The translations under genes were made by a program, and so were the position numbers. This document shows, piece by piece, positions 42,025 through 51,417 of a DNA stretch of 64,000 nt (its first letter is position 1; each line of letters begins with the position of its first letter). The notes beneath the pieces were generated by a model, which did no database searches, was not told the origin of the DNA, and worked only from the letters and a program-made list of their open reading frames with translations. The DNA comes from Symbiodinium natans (Eukaryota; Sar; Dinophyceae; Suessiales; Symbiodiniaceae): assembly GCA_905221605.1 (NCBI GenBank), contig CAJNDS010000979.1, positions 25,001 through 89,000 of the forward strand, given 5' to 3'.

Positions 42025-42303
42025 AAAGCCTATGCGGGAGGCATTATGGCGAAGTTCGTCCACTTACACTTCTTTTAAAGCATGTCGTATCAGTGATCGA
42101 TGATGAGGTTTTTCCCAACTTTTAGTGAGCGAGGGCAATACCCAAACACAACCAGACACATCCGTCTGTCGGCGGCACGCCCCGAGCGCAGAAGGTGGTT
42201 CACAACATTCCTGTTGCAAGCCAGGGGGTAGGGGCTTCTCCTTACCGGCAAATTCAAGGGTTTAGGACTCTTTGGATTTAGGGTTTAGGGTTCAGGGTTT
42301 ACT

Positions 42304-42408
42304 GGCTGGTTCTCAGTAGGGAATAGGGAATGAGGGAATGAGGTGCCCCATATAATCCCTTAAAGGGCATATACAAGTCCCTAATGCCCTCACTACTAAG
42401 AACCAGCC
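42304..42408. mobile_element. Family 4 palindrome (105 bp)
   Basis: It starts GGCTGGTTCTCAGTAGGGAA and ends CACTACTAAGAACCAGCC. The central CCCTTAAAGGGC is self-complementary. A copy of the same length is at 56724-56828. Confidence 0.85.
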
Positions 42409-42679
42409 AATTTAGGGGATGTGTTGGCACGCTTTGCACTTTGTGGGTTTGGGTTCATAGGGTTTATAGGGTTCAGGCTACAGGCCTTGGGATTGAGGGA
42501 GGAGTGGATCCCTAAAATGAGCCCTGGGTTAGGGTTTAGGATTTAAGGTTTAGGGCTTAGGGCTTCGGGTTAAAGTACACCCCGATATTCATTCACCCAC
42601 TCCCCCATAAGCACCAGGCAGCCGATATGGGTTGGGGGTTCAAACTGGACCGATTCGGTCTTGCCTCAACCCTGCTAAC

Positions 42680-42780
42680 TTGGGATGTTCCCCCTAATAC
42701 TAACAGTCCTTAATCGGGATTGTAGTACCCCCTACTGTAGTCCCTATAAAGGACTGTTAGTATAAGGGGGAACATCCCAA
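42680..42780. mobile_element. Palindromic family 1 element, best copy
   Basis: A 101 bp element starting TTGGGATGTTCCCCCTAATA and ending TATAAGGGGGAACATCCCAA. The arms match almost perfectly for more than 30 bp and continue to a centre at TAGTACCCCCTACTGTAG. I see no clear target duplication. Confidence 0.92.
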
Positions 42781-43208
42781 CCCGAAACACCGAATCCCAA
42801 ATTTGACTCCCTGGGCGTGCCGTGTACAAAGCGATCCCCTTGACAAAATGCAGACGACATTTCAAGCCCTTACCCTAAACCTTTTGGCCCTGGGTTCAGG
42901 TTTTTCCCGCACCTTCTAGCAACAGTTACCACGGATAATGCTTCAATGCTTCCTGCAGTCCGGCCGTGAAAAAGAGCAATCCCACTACCCAGGAGAAAGC
43001 CCTAAACCGTAACCCTGCAAAGATTTTTCACTGAAGGGCTATATACGGAAACTGGAAAATCCTGAAGACTTGCTCATTCTGCTCGAGAACCCTCCGCATA
43101 CAATCCAAATTCGCATGTCCCAAACCTTCAAACCCTCAAACGCAAGCTCCTTCAGCCCTACACAAAGAGGAGCACGAGGGTGAAAGGACTTCAGTGGCTT
43201 GGGGTTTA

Positions 43209-43342
43209 ACTAAACCCTAAACCCTAAACCCTAAACCCTAAACCCTAACCCCTAAACCCTAAACCCTAAACCCTAAACCCTAAACCCTAAACCCTAAACC
43301 CTAAACCCTAAACCCTAAACCCTAAACCCTAAACCCTAAACC
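43209..43342 (-). repeat. CCCTAAA array
   Basis: About 19 units, one shortened. The left junction GGGTTTAACTAAACCC is a direct G-to-C switch. Confidence 0.96.
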
Positions 43343-44500
43343 GGTTTCGGGACTAGGGCGGTGGTGTCTGGTCTTCTTTGGCAAGGGCGCCTGGAGAAGT
43401 CGAACTGCACCACCTTCGGCTGGCGCACATGAAGAACAATGACAAGTCGGCATAGAAGGGTTTAGGGTTTAGGGTTCAGGGTTTAGGGTTTAGGGTTTAG
43501 GGTTTAGGGTTTAGGGTTTAGGGTTTAGGGTTTAGGGTTTAGGGTTTAGGGTTTAGGGTTTAGGGTTGAGGGCGTCGAAGCTCCCTTTCAAGGCCTGGAC
43601 GCTTAGGGCAGATGTCTTCGGTGTCTTGTAGGGGCCGGGCTTAGAGGTGTTTGGGTGGATAGAAGAAGGTTAAAGAAGGCTTCTCCGAGTTACCTTACCT
43701 ACAAGGCTACTCGAGACTATGACACGAAGATGGGGTTTCCAAGCATGGACCCTTATCTGGGCCCTAAACCCTGAACCCTAAACCCAAAACCCTAAGCCCT
43801 TGTTACATAAACCTTGTATCGTGAGGGACAATACTAAGGGCCCAAGGCTCCAACCTTACAATTAAGCTTCCAGCGCTTGATGGCCAAACTCCCCACATCG
43901 GCTTTGAGGCTTGTAGGGATCAGAGATCCTAAAAGAAGAGTTTAGGGTTTAGGGTTGAGGGTTTAGGGTTTAGGGTTGAGGGTTGAGGGTTTAGGGTTGA
44001 GGGTTGAGGGTTGAGGGTTTAGGGTTTAGGGCTTAGGGCTTCGGGCTTAGGGTTTAGGGTTCAGGGTTTAGGGTTTGGGGTCGAGGGACAAGTACGCAGT
44101 GAGGGCATACACTCAAGCAACAACCCAAAGCCCGAGGGTTGGGGACTGGGGGCCGGCTACCCTTTACCCGACTCGAATGACTAAACCCCGAGTCCCCTAA
44201 GGCCCTACGCAAGTTCCCTGAACCGTGTGCCCCCCTAAAGCCCTATACAAACCCTAAACCCTAAACCCGAAACCCTAAACCCTAAACCCCTTGGATTGAG
44301 GGCTGGGCGTTCTGGAGGTTGGGAATGTCGATGCCGCGTGACAGAAGGTCTGTGGAGACCTCGCGGCTTAGGAGCTCTTCCGTGCGTCTTAGGGCTTTAG
44401 GGTTTAGGGTTTAGGGTTTAGGGTTTAGGGTTTAGGGTTTAGGGTTTAGGGTTTAGGGTTTAGGGTTTAGGGTTTAGGGTTTAGGGTTGAGGGTTTCAGG

Positions 44501-44538
44501 TTGGGACGTTCCCCTAGTCTTCAGGGGGAACATCCCAA
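44501..44538. mobile_element. Miniature family 1 derivative
   Basis: Only the two ends remain: TTGGGACGTTCCCCTAG and AGGGGGAACATCCCAA, separated by about five bases. It follows directly on a TTTAGGG array. Confidence 0.75.
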
Positions 44539-45292
44539 GGCTTAGGGTTCAGGGGTCCCTTCTCTGATAGGAGTCCTGTTCAACAAGAAATGCAGCAGCA
44601 CTGATTTGGTGCCTACTTGCTGGGATGATGTGGAGGAATGACGAAGGCAGCTATTTGCACAGGCTCCAGGTACCTCAATTTCACAAATACCTGGGCCTTG
44701 TAAAGGTGTTCCTCACAAGCAGCCTTCGCCAATCGTTAACTATACGCTTCGGGGTTCACCATCCTTCTTCTTGCTCCGTGCAGCTGAGAGTCGTTAGGGG
44801 AGTTAAATCCTAAACCCTAAACCTTAAACCCGTAGAGCATAGGTCGAGGGTTTGTTGGGAAAAGCTGGAAGGAAGGGAACTTCTTCTGGACGACACGAAC
44901 CTCAAAAGGGCCAAATATAGGCGCCTTCATAATTGGAATGGGGTTTTGGGGTTGTTACAGTATGATCATATAGAAACCATAAGGTACTTCAATTTGAATT
45001 CCCGCCCCTGTATGATGATCCCAGTTTGTCAGGGCTAACTTACCCTGAACCTGTAAAACTCCCGAAACCGTCACGACTTCTCACGGTAAACCTACAGAAC
45101 TTACAGAACTGTAAAACACAAACCCTAAAACCCATAAACCTTATAAGCCTTAAGCCTAAACCCTTTGCCTTAAATCCTAAACCAAACCCTAAACTCGAAA
45201 GCCTAAACCCTAAACCCTAAACCCGAAAGCCTAAACCCTAAACCCTAAACCCTAAACCCTAAACCCTAAACCCTAAACCCTAAACCCTAAAC

Positions 45293-45395
45293 GGTTCCTA
45301 GAAGGTTGCCAGGACCCGTGCCATGAGCGTGATCACGCCCTTGCGAAACAACTTCAGACCTGAGATTCCGCTGTCGGCCAGCCCCCTACGTCCTT
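45293..45395 (-). CDS. Candidate exon, unknown protein
   Basis: On the minus strand the island after CCCTAAG reads RRGLADSGISGLKLFRKGVI and TLMARVLATF before a TAG, in sequence that next becomes GTTTAGGG. A second frame is also open up to CACGG|GTCCTG. The hydrophobic/basic alternation looks natural. The flanks are C-rich left and G-rich right. Confidence 0.38.
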
Positions 45396-45610
45396 AGGGT
45401 TTAGGGTTTAGGGTCTAGGGTTTACGGTCTAGGGTTTAGGGTTTAGGGTTTAGGGTTTAGGGTTTAGGGTTTAGGGTTAAGGGTTTAGGGTTTAGGGGTT
45501 AGGTTTTAGGGTTTAGGGTTTAGAGTTCAAGGGGGGTCTAGGGTTTAGGGTTTAATTTAGGGTTTAGGGTTTAGGGTTTAGGGTTTAGGGTTTAGGGTTT
45601 AGGGTTAGTT
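45395..45610 (+). repeat. TTTAGGG array, slightly degenerate
   Basis: About 216 bp with two short non-repeat insertions near 45530 and 45555. Confidence 0.95.
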
Positions 45611-45759
45611 GCAAGTATGGGCTAGTATTGCCCTGAATAAGGCTAGCACAGGCAGCACAAGTAGTTGGGGCTTAGGGTTTAGGGCTTAGGGTTTAGTGGC
45701 CCCTGAACCCCAAACGCTAAACCCCTAACCCTGAACCTCAGAATCCCCGAGTGAATGAA

Positions 45760-46050
45760 TCTAGACCCAAGAGTACCACAGGAATAAAAAGGGGTACCTT
45801 TTGCAGTTTAAAGGGTTTTAAGGGTTCACAGGGCTTAGAGGGCTTAAAGGGCTTAAAGGGCTTAAAGGGTTTAGAGGGTTTAAAGGGTTTGAAGGGTTTA
45901 AAGGGTTTAAAGGGGTTAAAGGGTTTAGGGTTTAGGGTTTAGGGTTTGGGGTTTTGGGTTTAGGGTTTCGGGTTTAGGGTTTAGGGTTTAGGGTTTAGGG
46001 CACGTGAACCTTCAAAACAAAGGAAAATCTGGGCCTACTCTGGGTCCTGG
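45760..46050. mobile_element. Family 3 element split by telomere-like arrays
   Basis: The left half (TCTAGACCCAAGAGTACCAC to about 45830) and the right half (CAAAACAAAGGAAAATCTGG to 46050, ending CTACTCTGGGTCCTGG) match the intact copy at 48849-48968. The central part is replaced by about 170 bp of GGGTTTAAA nonamers (45837-45926) and TTTAGGG units. Confidence 0.75.
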
Positions 46051-46126
46051 AATGCTGGCGAGGCGCGTTCCCTCCGCTCGTCGTAGCCGATCTTCTTGAC
46101 GAAGAGTCCCATCTCATGGACAGCTT
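46050..46126 (-). CDS. Candidate exon next to a family 3 element
   Basis: On the minus strand AACATTGAAAG is acceptor-like. The frame reads AVHEMGLFVKKIGYDERRER and ASPAFQDP. It is open upstream as well (LETLKE). The frame runs into the end of the family 3 element, which may supply the 3-prime boundary. It is one of the more protein-like stretches. Confidence 0.42.
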
Positions 46127-46148
46127 CTTTCAATGTTTCAAGAGGGGA

Positions 46149-46330
46149 GGGTTTAGGGTTTAGGGTTTAGGGTTTAGGGTTTAGGGTTTAGGGTTTAGGG
46201 TTTAGGGTTTAGGGCTTAGGGTTTAGGGCTTAGGGCTTAGGGTTTAGGGTTTAGGGCTTAGGGCTTGGGGTTTAGGGCTTAGGGTTTAGGGTTTAGGGCT
46301 TCGGGCTTGGGGTTTAGGGCTTAGGGTCGA
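46149..46330 (+). repeat. TTTAGGG/CTTAGGG array
   Basis: About 26 units, switching repeatedly between the standard unit and CTTAGGG. Confidence 0.95.
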
Positions 46331-46356
46331 TGGTTGCTGCGGGTTTGGGGTTTAGT

Positions 46357-46572
46357 TTAGGGAGCGGCTCTTTGGGAGACGATTGTTGTATCCCTTGAAG
46401 GCATGATCTGCTCCTCCCCAATCCTTCGCGCCTCTTCCCGGCAATGGAGGCAGGCCTCGTCCGAATCACCGGCCTGCGCTTTGGCGCGCAAGCGGCGGAG
46501 GGTCCCAGTGTTGGCTGTGCTCCGCAGCAACTCCTTCGCTTGCTGCTTCTCGCCCTTGCTTTCTTCTTCTCT
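46357..46572 (-). CDS. Candidate charged exon, frame uncertain
   Basis: One minus frame is open for 71 codons to a natural TAA and contains ELLRSTANTGTLRRLRAKAQ and then DEACLHCREEARRIGEEQ. A second minus frame (46314-46649) is longer but much more arginine-rich. The upstream part (MPEAEHSEEAERRFIAATSR) is open in a third frame, so an indel or intron may separate the pieces. Family unknown. Confidence 0.35.
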   Translation of the reverse strand, partial: REEESKGEKQQAKELLRSTANTGTLRRLRAKAQAGDSDEACLHCREEARRIGEEQIMPSRDTTIVSQRAAP

Positions 46573-46663
46573 TTAGCCTTTCGCGCGACGTTGCCGCGAT
46601 GAATCGCCTCTCTGCCTCCTCGGAATGCTCGGCCTCGGGCATGCCGCAAGGGATCCAGGACGG

Positions 46664-46776
46664 GAACCAGGAGTAACCTAGGACAAAAACGGGTACCCCT
46701 TATGGTTTTAAGAGGATTTCTATAACTGAACCCGAACCCTACAAAAAGGACAGAAGGGCCTACTCCGGGTCCTAGG
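46664..46776. mobile_element. Family 3 element
   Basis: It starts GGGAACCAGGAGTAACCTAG and ends GGGCCTACTCCGGGTCCTAG. The interior shares CGGGTACCCCTTATGGTTTT with the copy at 48849. Confidence 0.75.
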
Positions 46777-46931
46777 TGAAGAGAACTCCCTAGTCCCTAA
46801 CCCCCTTGAACCCTAAACTCTAAACCCTAAACCCTAAAACCTGAACCCTGAACCCAAAACCCTAAACCCTAAACCCTCAACCCTAAACCCTAAACCCTAA
46901 ACCCTAAACCTCTCCTACCCTGAACCCTCAG

Positions 46932-47033
46932 GGCTTCGCCCGTGTGTGCCAGCGCATCTTTGGCTTGGCTAACCAAGGGCACAACTTGGCAAAGCCAAGC
47001 GGCAAAAGAAAAGACCACAAACTCCCAAAAAGG
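46932..47033 (+). CDS. Candidate exon with basic end
   Basis: TGAACCCTCAG is the acceptor and AGG|GTTTAG the donor. The 102 nt are 34 open codons, GFARVCQRIFGLANQGHNLA followed by KPSGKRKDHKLPKR, phase 0 at both ends. The flanks are C-rich left and G-rich right. Confidence 0.47.
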
Positions 47034-47165
47034 GTTTAGGGTTTAGGGTTTAGGGTTTAGGGTTTAGGGCTTAGGGCTTAGGGCTTAGGGCTTAGGGCTT
47101 AGGGCTTAGGGCTTAGGGCTTAGGGCTTAGGGCTTAGGGCTTAGGGCTTAGGGTCTAGGGTTTAC
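47034..47165 (+). repeat. TTTAGGG then CTTAGGG array
   Basis: Five standard units, then about 12 CTTAGGG units (47067-47150). Confidence 0.96.
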
Positions 47166-47709
47166 AAGCTTAAACAAAAGGCTCCCAAAAGGTTCTGAAA
47201 CTACGAAAAGCTCCAAACATGCTTCGAAAGACATCCCAAGAGACTAGGCAAAACGAGAAAATATGAACAGGCTGAAAAAGTGCAAAAGGGAGTGAATTTG
47301 CTTGGGCGCCAGCTGTGCTGGAGAACCCTATACCCTAAACCCTAAACCCTAAACCCTAAACCCTAAACCCAAAAACTTCTGAACCCAAAGCAAACTGATC
47401 TTAAAAACCCGAGCCTCTTGCCTTTGGGCCATTGGTATGGGCGCTGTAATCGGGAAGCCCCTATACCCTAAACCCGAAACCCTGGTTGTTTTGGGCGGTA
47501 CTTTTGAGGGGAGCAGGCGGGGGGGCTTCACCCAAACCTAACCCTACATTCCCCGAGTAAGCCCCCTTAGCAAGCCTTACGAAATATGGGCCCACCAAGG
47601 GGACCCGGATCACCGGAGCCCCTCATCCCCCAACCCTGAACGTTTATATTATGCTTAGGGCCCTAAACCCTACGAACCCTATAAACCCTCTACACACTAA
47701 ACCACTAAA

Positions 47710-47923
47710 CCCTAAACCCTAAACCCTAAACCCTAACCCTAAAAACCCTAAACCCTAAACCCTAAACCCTAAACCCTAAACCCTAAACCCTAAACCCTAA
47801 ACCCTAAACCCTAAACCCTAAACCCTAAACCCTAAACCCTAAACCCTAAACCCTAAACCCTAAACCCTAAACCCTAAACCCTAAACCCTAAACCCTAAAC
47901 CCTAAACCCTAAACCCTAAACCC
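47710..47923 (-). repeat. Longest perfect CCCTAAA array
   Basis: About 214 bp. After two irregular units near 47733-47748 it is perfect for some 25 units. It ends in CCCTTCATTTTAG, a very good acceptor, directly before a candidate exon. Confidence 0.97.
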
Positions 47924-47933
47924 TTCATTTTAG

Positions 47934-48009
47934 GGGTGCAGTGGTTCGGAGGAAGCCTTCCGGAAGCCGTAGGTCGTCGCGAGCAACTCACCCAGCCTCG
48001 GCCGCGAGG
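47934..48009 (+). CDS. Candidate internal exon, unknown protein
   Basis: The acceptor CCCTTCATTTTAG lies at the end of the long CCCTAAA array. The 76 nt read VQWFGGSLPEAVGRREQLTQ and PRPR to the donor GAGG|GTTTTAG. The flanks are C-rich left and G-rich right. Family unknown. Confidence 0.42.
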
Positions 48010-48112
48010 GTTTTAGGGCTGCGGCTGTGTGCCTTGGGGTTGAGGGTTTAGGGTTGAGGGTTGAGGGTTGAGGGTTGAGGGTTTAGGGTTTAGGGTTTAG
48101 GGTTTAAGGTTT

Positions 48113-48213
48113 AGGGTTCTAGGGTTCTAGGGTTCTAGGGTTCTAGGGTTCTAGGGTTCTAGGGTTCTAGGGTTCTAGGGTTCTAGGGTTCTAGGGTTCT
48201 AGGGTTCTAGGGT
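48113..48213 (+). repeat. GGGTTCTA octamer array
   Basis: About 12 uniform 8 bp units following TTGAGGG and TTTAGGG units. Confidence 0.97.
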
Positions 48214-48449
48214 GTCGGCTGAAGGGCAAGTGTCCCAGGAACCCGCTGGCGGGGTACCCAAGGGCCTACGCCTGAAGCCCGAACCCCTCAAGCCTAAATA
48301 AGCTCTAAACCCTAAAATCTACCCGAAAGTTGAGGGTTTAGGTTTTAGGGTTTAAGGTCTAAACCCTGAACCTTTTCCGGGTCGCCGGCAAACGAATACT
48401 TCGGGTTAGGCATTCATATTCATTGAAATTTGCCCTAAGCCCCAAGCCC

Positions 48450-48821
48450 TCAACCCCAAAATCTAAACCCTAAGCCTGCAAAAAACAACCCCAGCAAGAT
48501 GGTAGCTGTGCCACAAGAATATAGGTACCTCTGGAGTAGACCCAGAAAAAAAAAGTATACACTTTTTAGGTATAAGTAGCTACAATGGGAACCCAAAACC
48601 AAAAAAGTATTAAAGTATAGTACTCCAAAGCCCAGTATAGGTACGAGCGCATGTTGGAGTTTCACAGCAACTTGATGGGCCTTGCCTGGGGTCTCATTAG
48701 CATATGTCCTTGTAATCTCGGGTTTATGGTTGAAAAAAACAATCACAGCCATGACCATTATGAACCATACCACACAGTAGTGTCCGGTGCCAGAGGTACC
48801 GGGTTTAGCCTGACACACCAC
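48450..48821 (-). CDS. Weak hydrophobic open frame
   Basis: 123 codons are open with several hydrophobic stretches (YCVVWFIMVMAVIVFF, YLYLKSVYFFFLGL), resembling membrane segments. The DNA is AT-rich and partly element-like, which by itself produces hydrophobic translation. No family is recognised. Confidence 0.15.
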   Translation of the reverse strand: MVCQAKPGTSGTGHYCVVWFIMVMAVIVFFNHKPEITRTYANETPGKAHQVAVKLQHALVPILGFGVLYFNTFLVLGSHCSYLYLKSVYFFFLGLLQRYLYSCGTATILLGLFFAGLGFRFWG

Positions 48822-48848
48822 GCGGCAAGGGAGGTCCGTGTTTCCATG

Positions 48849-48968
48849 TCTAGACCCAGGAGTAACCCAGGATTTAAACGGGTGCCCTTTCTGGTTTTAA
48901 GGGACTATAAGTCTGTAAGGGAACCCCAACCCCAAAACAAGGAAATAAGGGCCTACTCCGGGTCCTAG
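48849..48968. mobile_element. Family 3 element, intact reference copy
   Basis: 120 bp with near-mirrored ends TCTAGACCCAGGAGTAACCC / GGGCCTACTCCGGGTCCTAG. The centre reads TTTTAAGGGACTATAAG. There is no telomeric insert. Confidence 0.85.
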
Positions 48969-49023
48969 ATGTCGACCTTTGCTACCAGATGCAAAGTTTT
49001 GGGTGTCACAGTCCCAAATCAGA

Positions 49024-49359
49024 TTAGCTCGTCCTCTCGGGCTGCAGAGGCTCCAGGGCCATCCTGGCATGCCTCCCGGCCAGGAGTTGCTCCTGCAGGT
49101 CAGCCACCGCCACCTGCATCCTGTCCGGGTTTAGGTTGAGGGTCTTGCCACCACCATACTTCCACTTTCCTTTTCTTATGCCTTTGGGGTAGTAGTACGG
49201 GCAGTAGCCGTTGTAGCCGTCGTCCCAGCTCCAGTCTTGATCCCGGGAGCTGTCCTGGTGCCGCTCTTGCTGCCAATCTTGATTTGACTGCCACTCCTCT
49301 CTTTGGCCTGTTCTGTCTTCTCGCTGCTGCTGTTCTTTCTCCTCATCTCTTCTTCTTCT
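49024..49359 (-). CDS. Terminal exon, charged and tyrosine-rich protein
   Basis: On the minus strand GCTCACCACCCAG is a strong acceptor. The exon holds 111 open codons and a natural TAA. It starts with an Arg/Glu/Gln-rich stretch (RRRRDEEKEQQQREDRTGQR), then an aromatic segment (DWSWDDGYNGYCPYYYPKGI), a basic linker and a helical end (MQVAVADLQEQLLAGRHARM). The length and composition are well beyond chance for a short island. An RNA-associated role is possible from the polar, Tyr-rich part, but this is a guess. Confidence 0.5.
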   Translation of the reverse strand, partial: RRRRDEEKEQQQREDRTGQREEWQSNQDWQQERHQDSSRDQDWSWDDGYNGYCPYYYPKGIRKGKWKYGGGKTLNLNPDRMQVAVADLQEQLLAGRHARMALEPLQPERTS

Positions 49360-49712
49360 CTGGGTGGTGAGCTTATAGCGCGTAGAGGCACCAGACCGCC
49401 AACGCACAAGAAGCTTCACCGGTCAGCTTTAGGAGTCTTCTTCCCGGGTAGGTACCTTCCAGAAAAACCTTCTATGAAGGGTGTAGATTGTAGGGTTCAG
49501 GGAAAGTGTAGGGTTCAGGGAAAGGTGCTGAATCTTCATGAAAGGCCTTTCTGGAATAGGTACAGTATATTGGCGGAAACATTCCCATCGAAACTTTGCT
49601 AATCCCAAAACCCTACAGCCCAACCCTAAAGCCTCAACCTTCAGCCCTAAACCCTAAACCCTAAACCCTAAAGCCTAAACCCTAAACCCTAAACCCTAAA
49701 CCCTAAGGCAAC

Positions 49713-49760
49713 CACTTCGCCGCCGTGTCGGTGCTGTTGCAGAAGATGATGGTCTTTTCC
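49713..49760 (-). CDS. Possible DEAD-box helicase exon (motif IV region)
   Basis: On the minus strand CTAAACCCTATACCCACAG is a typical branch-point/acceptor arrangement made from telomeric sequence. The 48 nt read EKTIIFCNSTDTAAK to the donor GTG|GTTGCC. The string K-T-I-I-F-C-N matches the start of the C-terminal helicase lobe (motif IV) of DEAD-box RNA helicases. The rest of the gene is not recognised nearby. The piece is short, so the match is suggestive only. Confidence 0.4.
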
Positions 49761-49831
49761 CTGTGGGTATAGGGTTTAGGGGTCGGAGTTTGGGGTTTGG
49801 GGTTCGGGTTTAGGGCCTGGTGCACTTGCCA

Positions 49832-50100
49832 GGGTTTGGGGTTTAGGGTTTAGGGTTTAGGGTTTAGGGTTTAGGGTTTAGCGGGTTTAGGGTTTAGGGT
49901 TTAGGGTTTAGGGTTTAGGGTTTAGGGTTTAGGGTTTAGGCTTAGGGTTTAGGGGTTAGCGGGTTTAGGGCTTAGGGCTTAGGGCTTAGGGCTTAGGGCT
50001 TAGGGTTTAGGGTTTAGGGTTTAAGGTTTAGGGGTTAGGGGTTAGGGTTTAGGGTTTAGGGTTTAGCGCTTAGCGCTTAGCGCTTAGCGCTTAGGGCTTA
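49832..50100 (+). repeat. TTTAGGG field with CTTAGGG and CTTAGCG variants
   Basis: Standard units alternate with five CTTAGGG units near 49970-50005 and four CTTAGCG units near 50067-50095. Confidence 0.95.
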
Positions 50101-50230
50101 CGTAGGGTTTCCTGAAATGTAGGAGGCCTCTCCAATTGGGTTGCGGGCGAGAGGTCTCTCAAGGGGGCTGTAGGGATCCAGGGCTTGCAAGGACAAGCCT
50201 TTCAGATCAGGGAGGACTCTTGGGCTTCGG

Positions 50231-50400
50231 GTTTCTTAGGGGCCTCTTAGGGTTTAGGGTTTCTTAGGGGTTTCTTAGGGCTTAGGGTTTCTTAGGGGTT
50301 TCTTAGGGTTTAGGGTTTCTTAGGGGCCTCTTAGGGTTTGGGGTTTCTTAGGGGCCTCTTAGGGTTTAGGGTTTCTTAGGGGCCTCTTGGGGTTTAGGGT
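50231..50400 (+). repeat. Minisatellite derived from telomere repeat
   Basis: A higher-order unit, TTTCTTAGGGGCCTCTTAGG plus GTTTAGGG, is repeated about six times with shorter versions between. Confidence 0.92.
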
Positions 50401-51417
50401 GACAGTAAGAGCATGTAGGTAAGGGTTGAGGTTCAGACGCAGCAAAAGTATGAACTTCAACCTCCAAACCCCTAAAACCACCAGAAGCCCAAAACCCTAA
50501 ACCCTAAACCCTGAACCCTAAACCCTAAACCCTAAACCCTAAACCCTAAACCCTAAACCCTAAACCCCACACCCTAACCCTAAACCCGAAACCTCAAATC
50601 CCCCTGCACGCAGACACCTCATGTACTTGAAGCCCGTCTGACTGGCCTGGGTCCAAGCTTTAGGGTTTGGGGTTTAAGGCTTTCCAGGTTTAGGACTTAA
50701 GGCTTAGGGTTTAGGGCTCAGGGTTTAGGGCTCAGGGCTTAGGGTTCAGGGTTCCAGGGCATGTCCGTCAAACCCAGACACGGTACTGTAGAAGTACGGG
50801 ATCCCCTTTTAGCGTCGGGTTTGGCGGTGCAAGCTGGGATGGATTCGGGCTTCTAGGTTCCGATGTCAGAAAGGAGATTGATGAAACCCTAAACCCGAAA
50901 CCCTAAACCCTAAACCCCAAACTTTAAACCCTAAACCCAAAAATGCCCCCTGAAGGAAAGGATAAGGCAGAAGAGGCGCTGTCTTTTCAGGAGGCGACGC
51001 GAATGGGTCCGATTTCAAAGAACTATTGGCTGACCTTCTTGCAGATTCCCAAGATGAAATAAGGAGGGACCCCTTTTGAAGGGACCCCGAATCTTATTCC
51101 CCTATATATATATGTATATATATTTCCCCTATATATTCCTTTACAGTCACTATGTGCCTAAGCCGCCCCCAAGTAAACCCTTAATCACCCTAAGGTCCCT
51201 TGTAAGGTCCCTCCTTTAATCCCTTAAAGAGGAACCGTACTGAAAGGCTGCGATTCTCTGGGTGCCCTTACGTTCGAACGTTACGAGGTTTCAGGAGAAA
51301 AAGGGCTCGGAGGAAAGCGGCTTTAGGGCAAACCCTAAACCCTAAACCCTGAATCCTAAACGCTAAGCCCTAAACCCTAAACCCTAAACCCTAAACCCTA
51401 AACCCTAAACCCTAAAC
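50401..51417. other. Arrays, small islands and an inverted element
   Basis: A CCCTAAA array lies at 50495-50570. The island 50600-50660 has a weak minus frame (AWTQASQTGFKYMRCLRAGG). Degenerate G-rich repeat lies at 50660-50760. The island 50760-50880 shows nothing. An inverted element covers 51057-51221. C-rich array covers 51330-51417. Confidence 0.65.
51057..51221. mobile_element. Inverted-repeat element with AT centre
   Basis: AAATAAGGAGGGACCCCTTT on the left mirrors GGTCCCTTGTAAGGTCCCTC on the right. The centre holds TATATATATGTATATATAT. A right-half relative lies at about 34165-34200. Confidence 0.6.

Larger units (their letters stand above)
41530..45292. repeat. Arrays with four palindromic elements
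   Basis: Short C- and G-rich arrays lie at 41519-41545 and 41640-41740. A family 3 element covers 41921-42024, a family 4 element 42304-42408 and a family 1 element 42680-42780. A CCCTAAA array fills 43209-43342. The island 43345-43455 has weak + frames. TTTAGGG arrays fill 43460-43570 and 44395-44498. GAGGGTT variants lie at 43960-44020. A mini family 1 copy lies at 44501-44538. The repeat-poor stretch 44560-45110 holds a 62-codon + frame (44625-44813) of unknown value. C-rich array closes the region. Confidence 0.75.

Noticed and set aside
45751-45942. 63-codon frame with KGLKGL repeats
   Set aside because: It comes from the GGGTTTAAA nonamer array inside a split element. It is noted as a finding but not as a gene.
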